From Flectonema sp. DT1601 (taxonomy: Eukaryota; Euglenozoa; Diplonemea; Diplonemida; Diplonemidae): a stretch of DNA of 64,000 nucleotides. The notes under the pieces are model-generated. The model saw nothing but the letters and a program-made list of their open reading frames with translations, was not told the DNA's origin and searched no databases. The DNA is taken from contig OZ025793.1 of assembly GCA_964019425.1 (NCBI GenBank), positions 372,001 through 436,000 of the forward strand, given 5' to 3'. Below, one piece after another: positions 32,374 through 43,623 of this stretch (position 1 is its first letter; each line of letters opens with the position of its first letter). Made by a program: the position numbers and the translations under genes.

Positions 32374-33837
32374 TCCGTCGTGTAAGTATCAACATACTTA
32401 CCAGGAAACTTATTGTAGCCATCATTGTGGCATTTTAGCTTGCAGCTTAAAGACATGTTCTAGCCTTTTGAAAACATGTTCTGTGTCGTTAGAAGTTTAG
32501 TTTAGCTTCGTAAACGAGGAGTTGTCTGATTACTTTAATTCTGATATTGCGAGCAGCTACTGTCTCTGTGTTAGGGTGGTCTATTACTGTCGCGGCAGGT
32601 AATATGCCCGCCGAAAAAGTCTTTCGTCAAATTCTTGCCTGAAAAAATTGAGTTTTTTCTCTTGTCAGTTATGACTGTACTTCCACTTTTCTATTAGTGC
32701 AGTAGGGCAAACAGTATTCTTCACAGAGGAAACACTTCTTTGTATGAGGCTCTTTTATTTGTTATGTGTTTTACTTAAAAGGCTGCCACCTTCTCCTAGT
32801 TCTGCCTATGTGGTAGGTTGCTTTTGCGAATCTAGTTTACCGCTAGCACTACGCTTGTAAAATAAAACTACCACAAAAAAAAAAAAAAAAAAATAAAGAG
32901 TGGGCTGGGATTTCGAAAAAAAAAAAAAAAAAAAAGAAAAGAAACCCACAAGCCTTTCAACTGCCTGTGGTAACTATTACGTTACTCCCTTGCCTCAGAT
33001 GCGTTCTTGGTGCGTTATGTACTGATAAGGACATTGTCTAAGGAAGGACGGTTCTTACACTTCAGAAGGAAGTCCGGATATCGTCCGCACGTCCCGTTCA
33101 CATTGTGGTTGCCTTTCGCTTTCTTAACCAAATGGGAAAAGTCTTTTCTGTGACGGCTTTCTATTGCTTTAGAGAATGAAAAAAAAAAAAAAATACTTTA
33201 CATCATCTTCCTTGTGATTTGATCACAACATTACTTGCCTTGTTGCTGGTGGGTGTAGTGAATATAATCTGAATTGACTGGGATTTGTGTCGCATATTAT
33301 TTGGTTTGTATTTTCTTTAACATCAGTGCATGGAAAAAAAAAAGAAGGGAGAAAAAAAAAAAAAAAAAAAAAAAAAGAAAAAAAAATAAAATAAAAAAGC
33401 CAATAAAAAAGAGTTAGAAGGAATACAATAATTGAACTCACTCGTTTTTCCCGATTTCCCCCTTTTTTTTAAAATATTTTTTATTTCCTGTTCACCAATT
33501 ACTTATCTGGTCGGTTATCATGAGGAGATCTTTGCCCCACCCTGCTGCTCAGGCCCCTCTCCCAGTCGGTATTGCATCATAATTATTTATTTACTGAGTT
33601 TTGTTGTGTCGTAGGGACTTCGTCTGTTATGCACGTTCCCGAATATTACTAAAAATGTCTGAAAATAATTTTATTAGTTTTTTTTTTTTTTTTTTTTTTT
33701 TTGTTTTTGTTTATTTTCAATTACAGTTAAAAAAGCAACCATATGAAATGAAGAAAGTGGAGATATATGATGTGTTACTTTTATTTATATTTTTTTTTTT
33801 TTTAATAGAATTTAAAAAAAAAAAAAAAAAAAATATA
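32374..33837. other. Intergenic between the two importin-alpha genes
   Basis: No gene is supported. A-runs lie at 32874-32893, 32919-32936 and 33181-33193; a poly-A-rich block at 33340-33390 and T-runs near 33680-33700 precede the next gene. Confidence 0.5.
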
Positions 33838-35628
33838 ATGAGCGATAACAACATGTGGTCAGAACAGGGAAAGGGCACTTCAAAGAAGGGAATTGATATT
33901 GAAAAAAACAGAGAAAAAAGAGGTGATCAACAAGCTACACTAAGAAGACACAAAAGACAAGAAAATCTCGAGAAAAAAAGGAGAGAGACCGATGACGTTA
34001 GTGAAATAGAACCAGATTTAGCTGACCTTCCGAGATGGAAGGATCAGTTATTCTCAAATGAGTATGAGAAGATACTGGAAGCCACAACTTGGATACGAAG
34101 ATACTTAGCGCTTGAAGACAACCCTCCGATTGATGATATTTCAGCCAATCCGAGCATTATTCGAAGACTGGTCGAATTTCTGACACTAAACGAACCAGCA
34201 CTCCAATTCGAAGCTGCCTGGTCACTCACAAATATCGCTTCCGGAACCGCAGAAAATACTCTGGCAGTTGTAAAAGCCAACGGGATTGAGGCATTCGCGA
34301 AGCTTCTCCTTTCTGACGAACCCCATATCGTAGAGCAAGCAATTTGGGCACTTGGTAATATTGTTGGTGAGGAAACCTGTAATCGTGATCAAGCTTTGAA
34401 ATTAGGGGTTCTACCCAGAGTGATATCTGTAATTATGAATAAACCATCTGTTTCTGTGCTAAGAAATGCAACTTGGACATTATCTAATTTATGCAGAGGT
34501 AAGCCTATCCCAAATGATGGTATTCATCCTGTGGTACAAGTGTTAACTCAGCATATTATTCCAAAATTTGATACTGATGATAAAGTTCTTGTTGATGCGT
34601 GTTGGGCGTTGTCTTACATAACTGATGGACCAAACTATCGAATACAATGGGTCCTTGATAGTGGTATTGTCGCACAAATAGTTGAACTTCTCCCTCGTAT
34701 TGGAACTCCTGCATTGCGAACACTCGGAAATATCGTAACAGGAACCAATAGTCAAACACAAGCAGTAGTTGATGCTAGAATACTTCCAAAACTTCATTAC
34801 CTTATTCAACATTATGGTTCTAATGTCAGACGTGAAGTCTGTTGGTGTATATCAAATATAACTGCCGGTAGTATCACTCAAATACAGGAAGTAATTAAAG
34901 TTGGATTAATAATGCCAATTATTGCACAACTCACCAACTCTACAGTTGATGTTCGCAAGGAAGCCGGCTGGGTAATTACCAACGCCTGTCACAACGGTAC
35001 TGCTGAACAGGTAAAATATATTGTAGGTGAGGGTGCGATCCCTGCCTTAGTTTCGTTGTTAATGCTTCAGGAAGTGAGAGTTTGTTATTTTTGTCCCCCC
35101 CCCTTTTTTTTTCGCAAGCGACTATTCACAATTAAACATATCAACTAAAACAGGCATCAACTATTGCTCTTGAAGGGATAACAAGTATCTTAAAGGTAGG
35201 CGAAGCAACCAGAGATAGAACGGGTGCGGTATGTCTTTACCTGTGTTGTACAATAATCTCAATTCCCATCAAGCCATTGTCCAATCTATTTTACACCAAA
35301 CAGCGCTATAACGAATACGCACAAGCCACAGAGACCTGCGGTGGACAAGAGTACATAGAAGCATTATTGAATTCAAGAGATGAGAAACTAAAACTGTTTG
35401 CAGCAAAGATCATGCGGACGGTATGTATTACGAAGATTCTCGAGAAAGGGGAAATACGTCAAAAAGTGACCAGTATTCCCCCCCCCTTTTTTTTTTTTTG
35501 CACGAGTTGCAGCAAAAAATAAAACACCAAAACAGTACTTTGATGAAGAACCAGTCAACGATTATCCAATAACAAGTCATGGAATACAAAGAGATCTGCA
35601 AGCACCTCCAGGTGGGTACAACTGTTAG
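33838..35628 (+). CDS. KPNA: Importin-alpha B, four exons
   Basis: Second nuclear-import adaptor, 508 residues after splicing. Exons: 33838-35079, 35154-35228, 35304-35420 and 35536-35628, all introns phase 0. The start is set at 33838, directly after an A-run and TATA; the protein begins MSDNNMWSEQGKGTSKKG, and the longer upstream frame is poly-Phe low complexity. The importin-beta-binding segment (EKRGDQQATLRRHKRQ) and the W...N ladder (WSLTNIASG, WALGNIVGE, WTLSNLCRG, WCISNITAG, WVITNACHN) are complete. It is closer to a standard family length than its neighbour and ends QAPPGGYNC. Its three intron positions match those of importin-alpha A, so the pair arose by tandem duplication of an intron-containing gene and then diverged strongly. 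Introns 1 and 3 each contain a C-run followed by a T-run. Confidence 0.94.
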
Positions 35629-36693
35629 ATAAATAATCAGCTCTCAGTAGTTGCTATTACTTGTCTGCTGATGTTCATATGGACTGTTGCTGTTGATGTG
35701 ATGATCAACTTTGATTCACAATCCCTGTAATGGGTTTCCACATTGGCTCTGTAGACGGCTGCTGAGCCGTTGCCTACAAACATGATTTGACTTCTCGGTT
35801 TAGTGAGGGATATAATTTCGTTCCTATTTCTTTTTCAGCCTTCTTATTTATGTTAGATCACTATTTTTGGTTATTATGACCGATTTCAGGGGAAGGGTAA
35901 AACCAATGCCTACCTTGTGCGTGATATACTTTTAGTATTGTATTCCAGTCTGTGATTATGCCAGAGAAAGAGAAGAAGAACAAAAAAAAAAGAAAAAAAA
36001 AGTTTTTATGAGTTAATTATTTCGGTATCTATCCCTACCAATGTCTCGATTTCTTCCCGTTCCCCCCCCTCTCCCTTTTATCACTTATTAGAATATTAAA
36101 GTTTGAGTTGTTTTCGTTTCCTTCCCATTCAAAATTAAATTAATCAATATGAAACTAATAGAGCATTTCTGAAACCTGGCTTTCATAGAGTCCCAGTTAA
36201 TTACGTTAGGTAATGGTATGATAGGACTGGTTTTTTATAAACGAAGAAAAAAAAAAAAAAAAAAAAGAAATTAAACCGCAACTACGTACCCTCTCAGCAT
36301 TTTATTGCTGCATAAGAGACTACGTCTCAAGTTTCTGAGATGTGTCATAAAGATGTCGTTCGCTGTAGATGTTTTATAAAAAAAAAAAAAAAAATTGTTT
36401 TCTTAAAACAAAACTGAAATGTTAATGAGTGGGATGGAGGAAAAACAAAACAAAACAAAAAAAGTTTTTTTTTTTTAAAGCAAAGAGAGACATTTCGTTA
36501 ATGGTACGGGTGGGAGAGCTACTCTTAGCGTAATCTACTCAACTCGTATTCTGCAGTACTCGTTTGAAAATAATAGTCAGATTACTTTATATTCAAAATC
36601 TCCAGCCAACGTATCAATGAGGAACGATAGTTGATTTGAATTTAGTTCAGACATGTTTTACCTTAAGTTCCTTCCTCAGTACCACATAAGACA
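35629..36693. other. Intergenic before the exchanger gene
   Basis: AT-rich, with A- and T-runs at 36245-36266, 36379-36394 and 36464-36476. No gene or clear regulatory motif is seen. Confidence 0.5.
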
Positions 36694-39600
36694 ATGCGGG
36701 GGGTCTTGCTGTTGACTGTATTGGTTACCTATGCGGGATTGGTGAATAGTTTAGAACAACCTCCTGAATATCCATTAGATGAGTACAACACGTCAATGTG
36801 TGAGGCGGGTGAATCGTATTCTTCTGCAACGATGACATTCTACGAGCAAACTTGTCCAACTTATGTTACGGATAAAAAATCAAATTTCTGCTATTGTTAT
36901 TTATCAATTTATGATGAAATGAGTCAGCAGCATGCTCACGATACCGTACCTTATATAATAATTACGATATTCTCGTCATTCGCTATCGGATCAGCAATTA
37001 GACATCTGTTGAATACTTTTGAGATTAGATTTCCATATACGGTAATTCTGTTTATCGTCGGTCTTATTTGGGGAGGTCTTTCCAACTGGGCAGCTCTTGG
37101 TCTGGAGCAGTCTGCCGCGATAAGTCAGATGAATCCGCATTTGATTTTTCATATATTTTTGCCTGTTCTGATTTTTGAATCAGCCTTTGCAATGGAAATT
37201 CCAGTTTTCAAAAAAGTAATTGGACACTGCATCATCCTCGCAGGTCCAGGTCTGATGATAGCTTCTGCGCTAACCGCTGTTACAGCAAAACTATGTTTCA
37301 CTAGATACCCCTGGTCATGGGAAGCATGCCTTTTATTTGGTACAATCTTAAGCGCGACAGATCCAGTTGCTGTTGTTGCCCTACTCAAAGATTTAGGAGC
37401 CAGTCCTATCATCAGTACACTTATTGAGGGTGAATCGTTATTCAATGATGGAACCGCAATCGTTTTTTTCACCGTTTTTCAAGAAGCAGTTGAAATGGGA
37501 GGTTTTAACAAAGGTGCTGGAACCGTTTTTATACAATTCATCTTAGTGGCATTCGGAGGTCCGTTAGTCGGCTTAGTCATCGGGATCATCACTGTAGCAT
37601 CACTTAATAGAGTATTCAATGATCCTCTTATTGAAGTTACTTTGACAATTGTAGCAGCATATGTGACGTTTTTTGTATGTGAAGGGTTTTTTAAAGTCTC
37701 GGGGGTACTTGGCGTTGTTACATGTGGTTGTTTTTTGTCCTACTACCGCCATTGTATATCACCTGAAGTCGTTCATACGCTACATCATTTTTGGGAAATG
37801 ACTGTTTATTTGACAAACACATTAATATTCATCCTTGCGGGAATGATCGTCGCATTAAAGTCATTCAAAACAGTAGATGAGTACGACGTGTTGTATTTGT
37901 TATTCACATACTTAGCTATTAACATCATCAGGGCAGTTGTTTTACTTTTATTTCATTATCTTTGTTTTAAACCGTTTAAGTTCAAGTATCAACTAGACAC
38001 AGGCAATCGATTTTTAGTTGCGTGGGGAGGATTAAGAGGAGCAGTTGGATTAGCATTGGCTTTATTGATATTTGAAAATGATAAGATCAGAACAGTGGCG
38101 CCATCAGTAGCGGACAAGATCTTGTTTCACACAGCTGGGATTGTAATGTTAACGTTGTGCGTTAATGGTGTCAGTACTCAAAAAGTAGTATCGTTTTTTA
38201 AATTGAATGAAGTGGAATATCGAAAAAGAAAGCGAATTCACGATATATGGTGCAATCTAAAAAAAGAACAAAACGAGGACTACAGCGACCTCGGAGCAGA
38301 GCCAATGATGTACGACGCCGACTGGAAAAGCGTTCGCCGACTAAGCGACTTGTCGACAACTATTCCAGACAGTCACGAAGATCCTTATAATCAAAAAGGA
38401 TGGTACTCAAAGAGAGATCTCGATGACGATGATGAAGCAGTCAAAAGAAAAGAACGGGAAGAAGGAAAAGCAGCATACCTGAATACAATCAGCGCTTCAG
38501 CAACAACTCAATATAAATTGGGAACACTACGAAGACAAGGAATTAGAGAAATGACGAAGATGATTGTCAGATCTCGAGAAATCACCAGCATTGATGACCC
38601 TCCTTATGAAGACTCTTCCTTTGCTAATATGATGAACATCGATTCTGATGAAGAGAATATGAGTCCAACATCTAAAGCTCGTAGTCGTCAACCTAAAAGA
38701 TGGACTGACACCTCACTAATTCAAACCGAATGGATAAATGATTTATTCACAAGAGCTGAATGGGAGAAACGAATCAATTTCAATGCTTATATTGATGAAT
38801 GGCTACTTCGTTGGAGATGGCAAAACGCTGTCGATATGGCACTCGGATTTATTCAATGTCATGAAGTGTGTCGGAAGAAAATTAGAAACTTAGCAGAGAG
38901 GGAAGTCGCAAACCAAATAGACACTCACTGCAAGGTGACAATAAAAGGCATTGTGACACTACTTGCGAAAGCGGCAAAAGAGAGACCAGATATTTCCTGT
39001 TCTTTAAAAACAAGATCAGCGTGTAGAAAGATTCTAAACACAATGCATACCGACGTCGTTCATATGCAACGTGATGGTCGATTGGACCAAGAAGACGCAG
39101 CAGCTCTCAACAGCATGATATTTAATCAAATGAAGAAAGTTCAACATAGCTTTAAGAGAACATTGCCGAGCGCTTCAGCGTCTAATGTGTTGGAGTCGAT
39201 GTCTTTTTTTGATCAGTCGAATCGTAAAACCCGAAATCGGTTGTTAGACGTCGCCCGTGATGGTTCAAACACTCTCAAGTTTCAAAGAAATAGAAAATTA
39301 TATGGAGAGAGAGTCAGTAAATCTGATTTAATATTAGTAATCTCAGGAGTTATCCAAGTTAGAGTTGGGAGGAAAGTATTCCGTTATGGTTCTGGTTACA
39401 CTTGCGGTTGGCAAATGTGTCTCACTGGGAATGATCGATTTTCAGACGTTTGGTCAGAATCCGCAGTAACAGTTCTTCAAATACCTGACAAGATAATAAA
39501 TCAACTCATGTCTGAGGATAAATCCTTTCAACGTGAAGTATGGAGATGTCTTGGTGAGTCTGCTGCTAGAATTCTAATCGCCTTGGATGACAGTTTCGAT

Positions 39601-40713
39601 CCACGTGTTTGGGACGATGTAAAAATCCGAAAAGTTGCCGAAACCGGCAGACCAATCTTCCTCCAAGACCCGATGGGGTACGACTTCCACGACTTACAAC
39701 AACATCGACTAACACCAGATACCTATCTTTGTTTACTAAGAGGTAAAGCATGGGAATATGGTGATGAGAGAGACCATATTGGAGGCTCACTATGTAGATT
39801 CCCAACTATGATCCCGGCAGAGTTTAAATTCGCTACATTCACAAACCATGCTGTGATGTATGAAATGGACGTAGAGCTAAATGGTGTAGTTCGGGCACGT
39901 AGGCTCTGGGGACGTGTAATTTGGTGGGTGAAAGCTGTTCGCTTATGGTCCGCACTGAGAGGTCGAAAAATCGCAAAAGCGAGTTTAGCACTTGCCTTGA
40001 ACAGACCTCTTCCTCCAGACTTAGAGAATGATCCTGAAATGATAAGAGAGAGATCAGAAGCAAAGAGACAGGAAGTTGTAAATCAAAGTACTGCTGACAG
40101 ATTGAGTTTTGATCATATGGTTCCCACTGAACCTAATGATCTCATGGAAAGGGAACCAGTACTCACTTCAATAGTCAGAGATCCTCCAGCTCTTGATCCA
40201 CTTATTGCTGAGGTAGAAGAATTCATGAATAAACAACCTCGTAAGAGTGGACATTCAAACTTTTCAAATGTCATGGGATTGGCTCCACCAAGACAGCCTC
40301 CTCCTCCATCATCACCTCCACGTTCCCCGACGTTGTTTGGGAATGCGGTGTCATCACCAGGATTGAGTTATGGTGTGCAGTCGTCACCTATTACAACATT
40401 CACACCTTTGCAATACCCAACCTCAACAGTTTTTAAAACTGATTCGATAAAAGGAAATTCTACCAGTTGTCCTCTTGAAGCAGCTTTATCGAAGAAAGCC
40501 GTTCAAAATGTACTTCTTCCTCCTCCTCCAAACTTTTCTCGTCTTCTCGATGAACTCGACGATGAAGATGAGAACCTTCCATCCTTTCCTCAACCTCCGA
40601 TTCTAAGTTCGGATAGTTTGAAGGTAGGCCATGAAATCAAAGTACCTGGTGATCGGAAGTCTCTTTTGTTACCACCCAATTACAAAAAAGAAACTTCTGA
40701 TTATTTATTGTAG
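36694..40713 (+). CDS. SOS1-type Na+/H+ exchanger with cyclic-nucleotide-binding-like domain
   Basis: Membrane antiporter of 1339 residues, exchanging Na+ (or K+) for H+. Residues 1-19 form a signal peptide (MRGVLLLTVLVTYAG). A Cys-containing extracellular segment follows, then about a dozen membrane segments (residues 85-505). The exchanger core is clear: SATDPVAVVALLKDLGA near 222, EGESLFNDGTAIV near 246 and GGLRGAVGLALAL near 446. The long cytoplasmic half has a Trp-rich helical linker (about 685-830). A cyclic-nucleotide-binding fold follows (about 868-970: LILVISGVIQVRVGRKVF, YGSGYTCGWQ), and the tail is Pro-rich with PPRQPPPPSSPP near 1205. This order is that of plant and protist SOS1 exchangers, whose tail holds the autoinhibitory region. 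Single exon. The nucleotide pocket is poorly conserved, so ligand binding is doubtful. Confidence 0.9.
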   Translation: MRGVLLLTVLVTYAGLVNSLEQPPEYPLDEYNTSMCEAGESYSSATMTFYEQTCPTYVTDKKSNFCYCYLSIYDEMSQQHAHDTVPYIIITIFSSFAIGSAIRHLLNTFEIRFPYTVILFIVGLIWGGLSNWAALGLEQSAAISQMNPHLIFHIFLPVLIFESAFAMEIPVFKKVIGHCIILAGPGLMIASALTAVTAKLCFTRYPWSWEACLLFGTILSATDPVAVVALLKDLGASPIISTLIEGESLFNDGTAIVFFTVFQEAVEMGGFNKGAGTVFIQFILVAFGGPLVGLVIGIITVASLNRVFNDPLIEVTLTIVAAYVTFFVCEGFFKVSGVLGVVTCGCFLSYYRHCISPEVVHTLHHFWEMTVYLTNTLIFILAGMIVALKSFKTVDEYDVLYLLFTYLAINIIRAVVLLLFHYLCFKPFKFKYQLDTGNRFLVAWGGLRGAVGLALALLIFENDKIRTVAPSVADKILFHTAGIVMLTLCVNGVSTQKVVSFFKLNEVEYRKRKRIHDIWCNLKKEQNEDYSDLGAEPMMYDADWKSVRRLSDLSTTIPDSHEDPYNQKGWYSKRDLDDDDEAVKRKEREEGKAAYLNTISASATTQYKLGTLRRQGIREMTKMIVRSREITSIDDPPYEDSSFANMMNIDSDEENMSPTSKARSRQPKRWTDTSLIQTEWINDLFTRAEWEKRINFNAYIDEWLLRWRWQNAVDMALGFIQCHEVCRKKIRNLAEREVANQIDTHCKVTIKGIVTLLAKAAKERPDISCSLKTRSACRKILNTMHTDVVHMQRDGRLDQEDAAALNSMIFNQMKKVQHSFKRTLPSASASNVLESMSFFDQSNRKTRNRLLDVARDGSNTLKFQRNRKLYGERVSKSDLILVISGVIQVRVGRKVFRYGSGYTCGWQMCLTGNDRFSDVWSESAVTVLQIPDKIINQLMSEDKSFQREVWRCLGESAARILIALDDSFDPRVWDDVKIRKVAETGRPIFLQDPMGYDFHDLQQHRLTPDTYLCLLRGKAWEYGDERDHIGGSLCRFPTMIPAEFKFATFTNHAVMYEMDVELNGVVRARRLWGRVIWWVKAVRLWSALRGRKIAKASLALALNRPLPPDLENDPEMIRERSEAKRQEVVNQSTADRLSFDHMVPTEPNDLMEREPVLTSIVRDPPALDPLIAEVEEFMNKQPRKSGHSNFSNVMGLAPPRQPPPPSSPPRSPTLFGNAVSSPGLSYGVQSSPITTFTPLQYPTSTVFKTDSIKGNSTSCPLEAALSKKAVQNVLLPPPPNFSRLLDELDDEDENLPSFPQPPILSSDSLKVGHEIKVPGDRKSLLLPPNYKKETSDYLL

Positions 40714-43623
40714 TTAAAAATATATAAAAAAAAAAAAAATATATATATAACTCTGTAACAATAATTTTTTTTTTATTTTTTTTTTTTTTGTTAAGTATAA
40801 CTCGTTTAGAAGACTGTAGCAATAAACTGGCCGGACTGATTATCTTGTCTTCCGCAGTATTATTAAACATGTTATTTATTGGATTATTTAAAGAAAATAT
40901 TTTTCTTTTCAAGCAGGGGAATTAGACCTGTTTTGCAAAGTGAAATCCAGAGTCTAATTTACTTTCATCGAACTGATTCTGTTTTTTTTTGTGGATATCT
41001 ATGCCGCAAGACAGATTAAAAAAAGCTTTTTATCTATCAGTGAAGCAAGTTATTCATGCGTTCTTTTACTGGGGTGTGTGTTAATGTGAGGTTAAGAAGT
41101 TGTATTTGTTTGTAGACTTTTTTTTTTTTTTTTTTTTCCAATAGAAAAACGTTAGCTTTTCACGACATGTACCAAGAGGTTAATTATAAAACGACCAGTT
41201 CATCCCCAATGGGTTTACTGCGGGAAAAGTAATATTATGGTTTCCGATTTTTTTTTAAATTTTTTTAATTTTTTTTTATTTTCCTATTATTTTTGTTTAG
41301 TTTTATACAAAAGAAAGTTCGTACCCTGTAACGGCTCCCGAATTCCTAATGTTCGATAGCGCATATGGAATTTTATTGATACCAACCTGTTGGTCTTTTT
41401 TACATTGCAACCAGGTTTGGCCTGAACCTTTATATTTAATTATATTATTAAGTTAGTAGTGGCGACTGACATGACCTTTAGTCAGCTGTGTGTCATAGCT
41501 AATGTTTTATTTTTTAGTTAACTCTGGTGCAATGCAGATATTTATATTTCTTCATGAATATATTTAAATATTTCAACCCACTCCTATGGCATGCGGTCTC
41601 CCAGCAGTTCAGTCAAAATATTTATCCAATCGTGGCATACATTTGTAAAAAGAGAATTCATCGTTTTTTACTTTTATTTTTATTATTGTTTTCCTCAGGT
41701 TCTGATGCCTGCCTCTCGAATAACACCACCGATATGGAAATTGTTTTGATTTTTTCTTGAGAAAAAAATACTAATTTTTCTCCCTTTCTATTTAATAGTA
41801 TCAAAGTAAGTAGTTATCCCCCGAAAAAAACCATTCAGATTAGCCTTATATTTCGTTGAACGCAGACAGAATCCTGTCGCACGGCGGGGGGAAAATAAAT
41901 AATGAGTATAAGAAATAACGGCTTTCAATCTGAATAGTTTCTTCACTGACTACGTCGATTCGATATTAAAAAAAAAAAATAAAAAAAAAAAATAGAGGCT
42001 GTGCTACGCGATGACTGAGTCTGATGCTGCAGTAAAAATAGAATATGTCTGTAAGTTTATTTGTTACTTTATTTCTGTCACACTATTTTTTTTTAAAAAA
42101 AAAAACTTATTTATTAAACTGGTTGGTTGTCTTGCTTCCTAAAAGTGTTGCTGCTACTGTAGAGGTAATGTTATTGCTATTTATGAATTTCACTTTTTTT
42201 TCTTTCTCTCTTGGTACCCGCAAATATTTTTTTTGCAGAAAACGGGTAATCATAACAGCGTACGACGTCTATTCCTTTGTTAGGACTTTGTACCGACTTT
42301 GTGTGTACAAAAAACAAAACAAAAAAGTGTGAGTAAAACAATTCTATTTAAATTAATGAATTTATTGGTTCTTTTGAGGCTCTCGTTTACCCGATCTTTT
42401 GATTGAGGCATTGGGTGGTTCAGTGTGATTCTAATTCTAAATTCCGATTTCATTTCCCCCCCCCTTTTTTTTTTCTCCCGTTTTTTTATTTAGACGCGTA
42501 TTGTTATGAGAGGATTATTCTGACATCACTTTTAAAAAAAAAAAAAATGGTTGCAAGTCCAACTGTTTGCTGAAAATCGCGTTCTGCAGCAAATCATTGC
42601 AGCGGGACTAACGGGGGGGAATGAAGAAGGGAAAAATTGTGAAAAAAAAAAAAAAAAAAGAACAACAACAAAAAAGAGTGAATGAACTGTCTTTCCTCCG
42701 CAGCGTATTTCCTTTCAAGAAGAAACAATGCAAAAATCCTGTGGGTTTATAAAGAAAATAAATTACGAAAATAAAAAATCTATAAATTACCTTATTAAAT
42801 TACCTCCACCGGATCGCATTTACTTGCGAGCCCTGCTGTTTGTAAACGGTTTTTATTTTTTTATTTTTATCTAAAACGGTACTGACCACCGCACCCCAGA
42901 CTTTTTTTGTGTTGTTATTCAAGCCGTTGAACACCTAAATGTGTGAGTGAGTTTTGACTGAGTGATTGGCTTTCATTTTACTTTTTCCCCACTTAGTTAC
43001 GGTAACATAGACAAGTGGCGCTTAACACTGTTCACGTGGCCTCCAGTCATTTGCTACGCTGCTGCTGACAGTCGAGGTTGTCAGAGAAATTATTGTTCCT
43101 TTTGAGATTAAGAAACCGGTATCAAAATTACCCCCCCTTGGATTGGTTTATGATGCAATACATTTGTACTTTACGTACAAACTCGAACAGTTAACCCCCC
43201 CTTGGATTATACTAACATTATTTTGGTTCCTTGGCTCTGATCCAATACGGAGATTTATATTCGTATGAACCTAATCAAACAGTCTTCCCCCCCCCTTGGA
43301 TTATACTAATATTTTAGTTATGTACGAGTGTAATCCGTCTAATCTTTTGCATTTGTATTCTATTCTAAAAAAAAATAAAAGCTCAATATTTTATCTTCGG
43401 TATTATATTTCTACATTATCACAACTATAACCACTTTTTAAACTTATTTCAGGTATAAAAAAATTAGTATATTGGATCCGCCTGACAAAAAAAAAAAAAA
43501 AAAAATTAAATTGAAAAAACGTTTACAAAAAAGTAAACTTTTTTAAAATTACCAGTTCGATTCAAATATATTACATAAAGGAGAGAAGGGGGGAAAAAAA
43601 AAAAAAAAAAAAATGTTGAAAAT
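40714..43623. other. Intergenic, 2.9 kb, with small dispersed modules
   Basis: No gene is supported. It holds the CAACCAGGTTTGG module at about 41405, many homopolymers, and three (C)n-TTGGATT sites at 43131, 43195 and 43286. A 52-bp segment at about 43149-43203 recurs at about 62031-62086 with two mismatches. It probably holds the promoter of the IQ/LRR gene. Confidence 0.5.
43149..43203. promoter_or_regulatory. Shared upstream module, copy 1
   Basis: Matches 62031-62086 almost exactly. It contains the hairpin TTTGTAC-ttac-GTACAAA, then CTCGAACAGTTAACC and a C-run. It lies about 420 bp upstream of the IQ/LRR start; the second copy lies about 190 bp upstream of the last gene. A promoter element or a tiny mobile repeat are both possible. 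Confidence 0.45.

Noticed and set aside
33601-33837. Longer N-terminus for importin-alpha B
   Set aside because: The upstream in-frame sequence is poly-Phe and poly-Lys low complexity; the conserved importin-beta-binding segment starts after 33838.
41527-42332. Small membrane proteins at 41527-41760 and 42045-42332
   Set aside because: Composition follows T-rich intergenic DNA; no signal, motif or codon pattern like the neighbouring genes.
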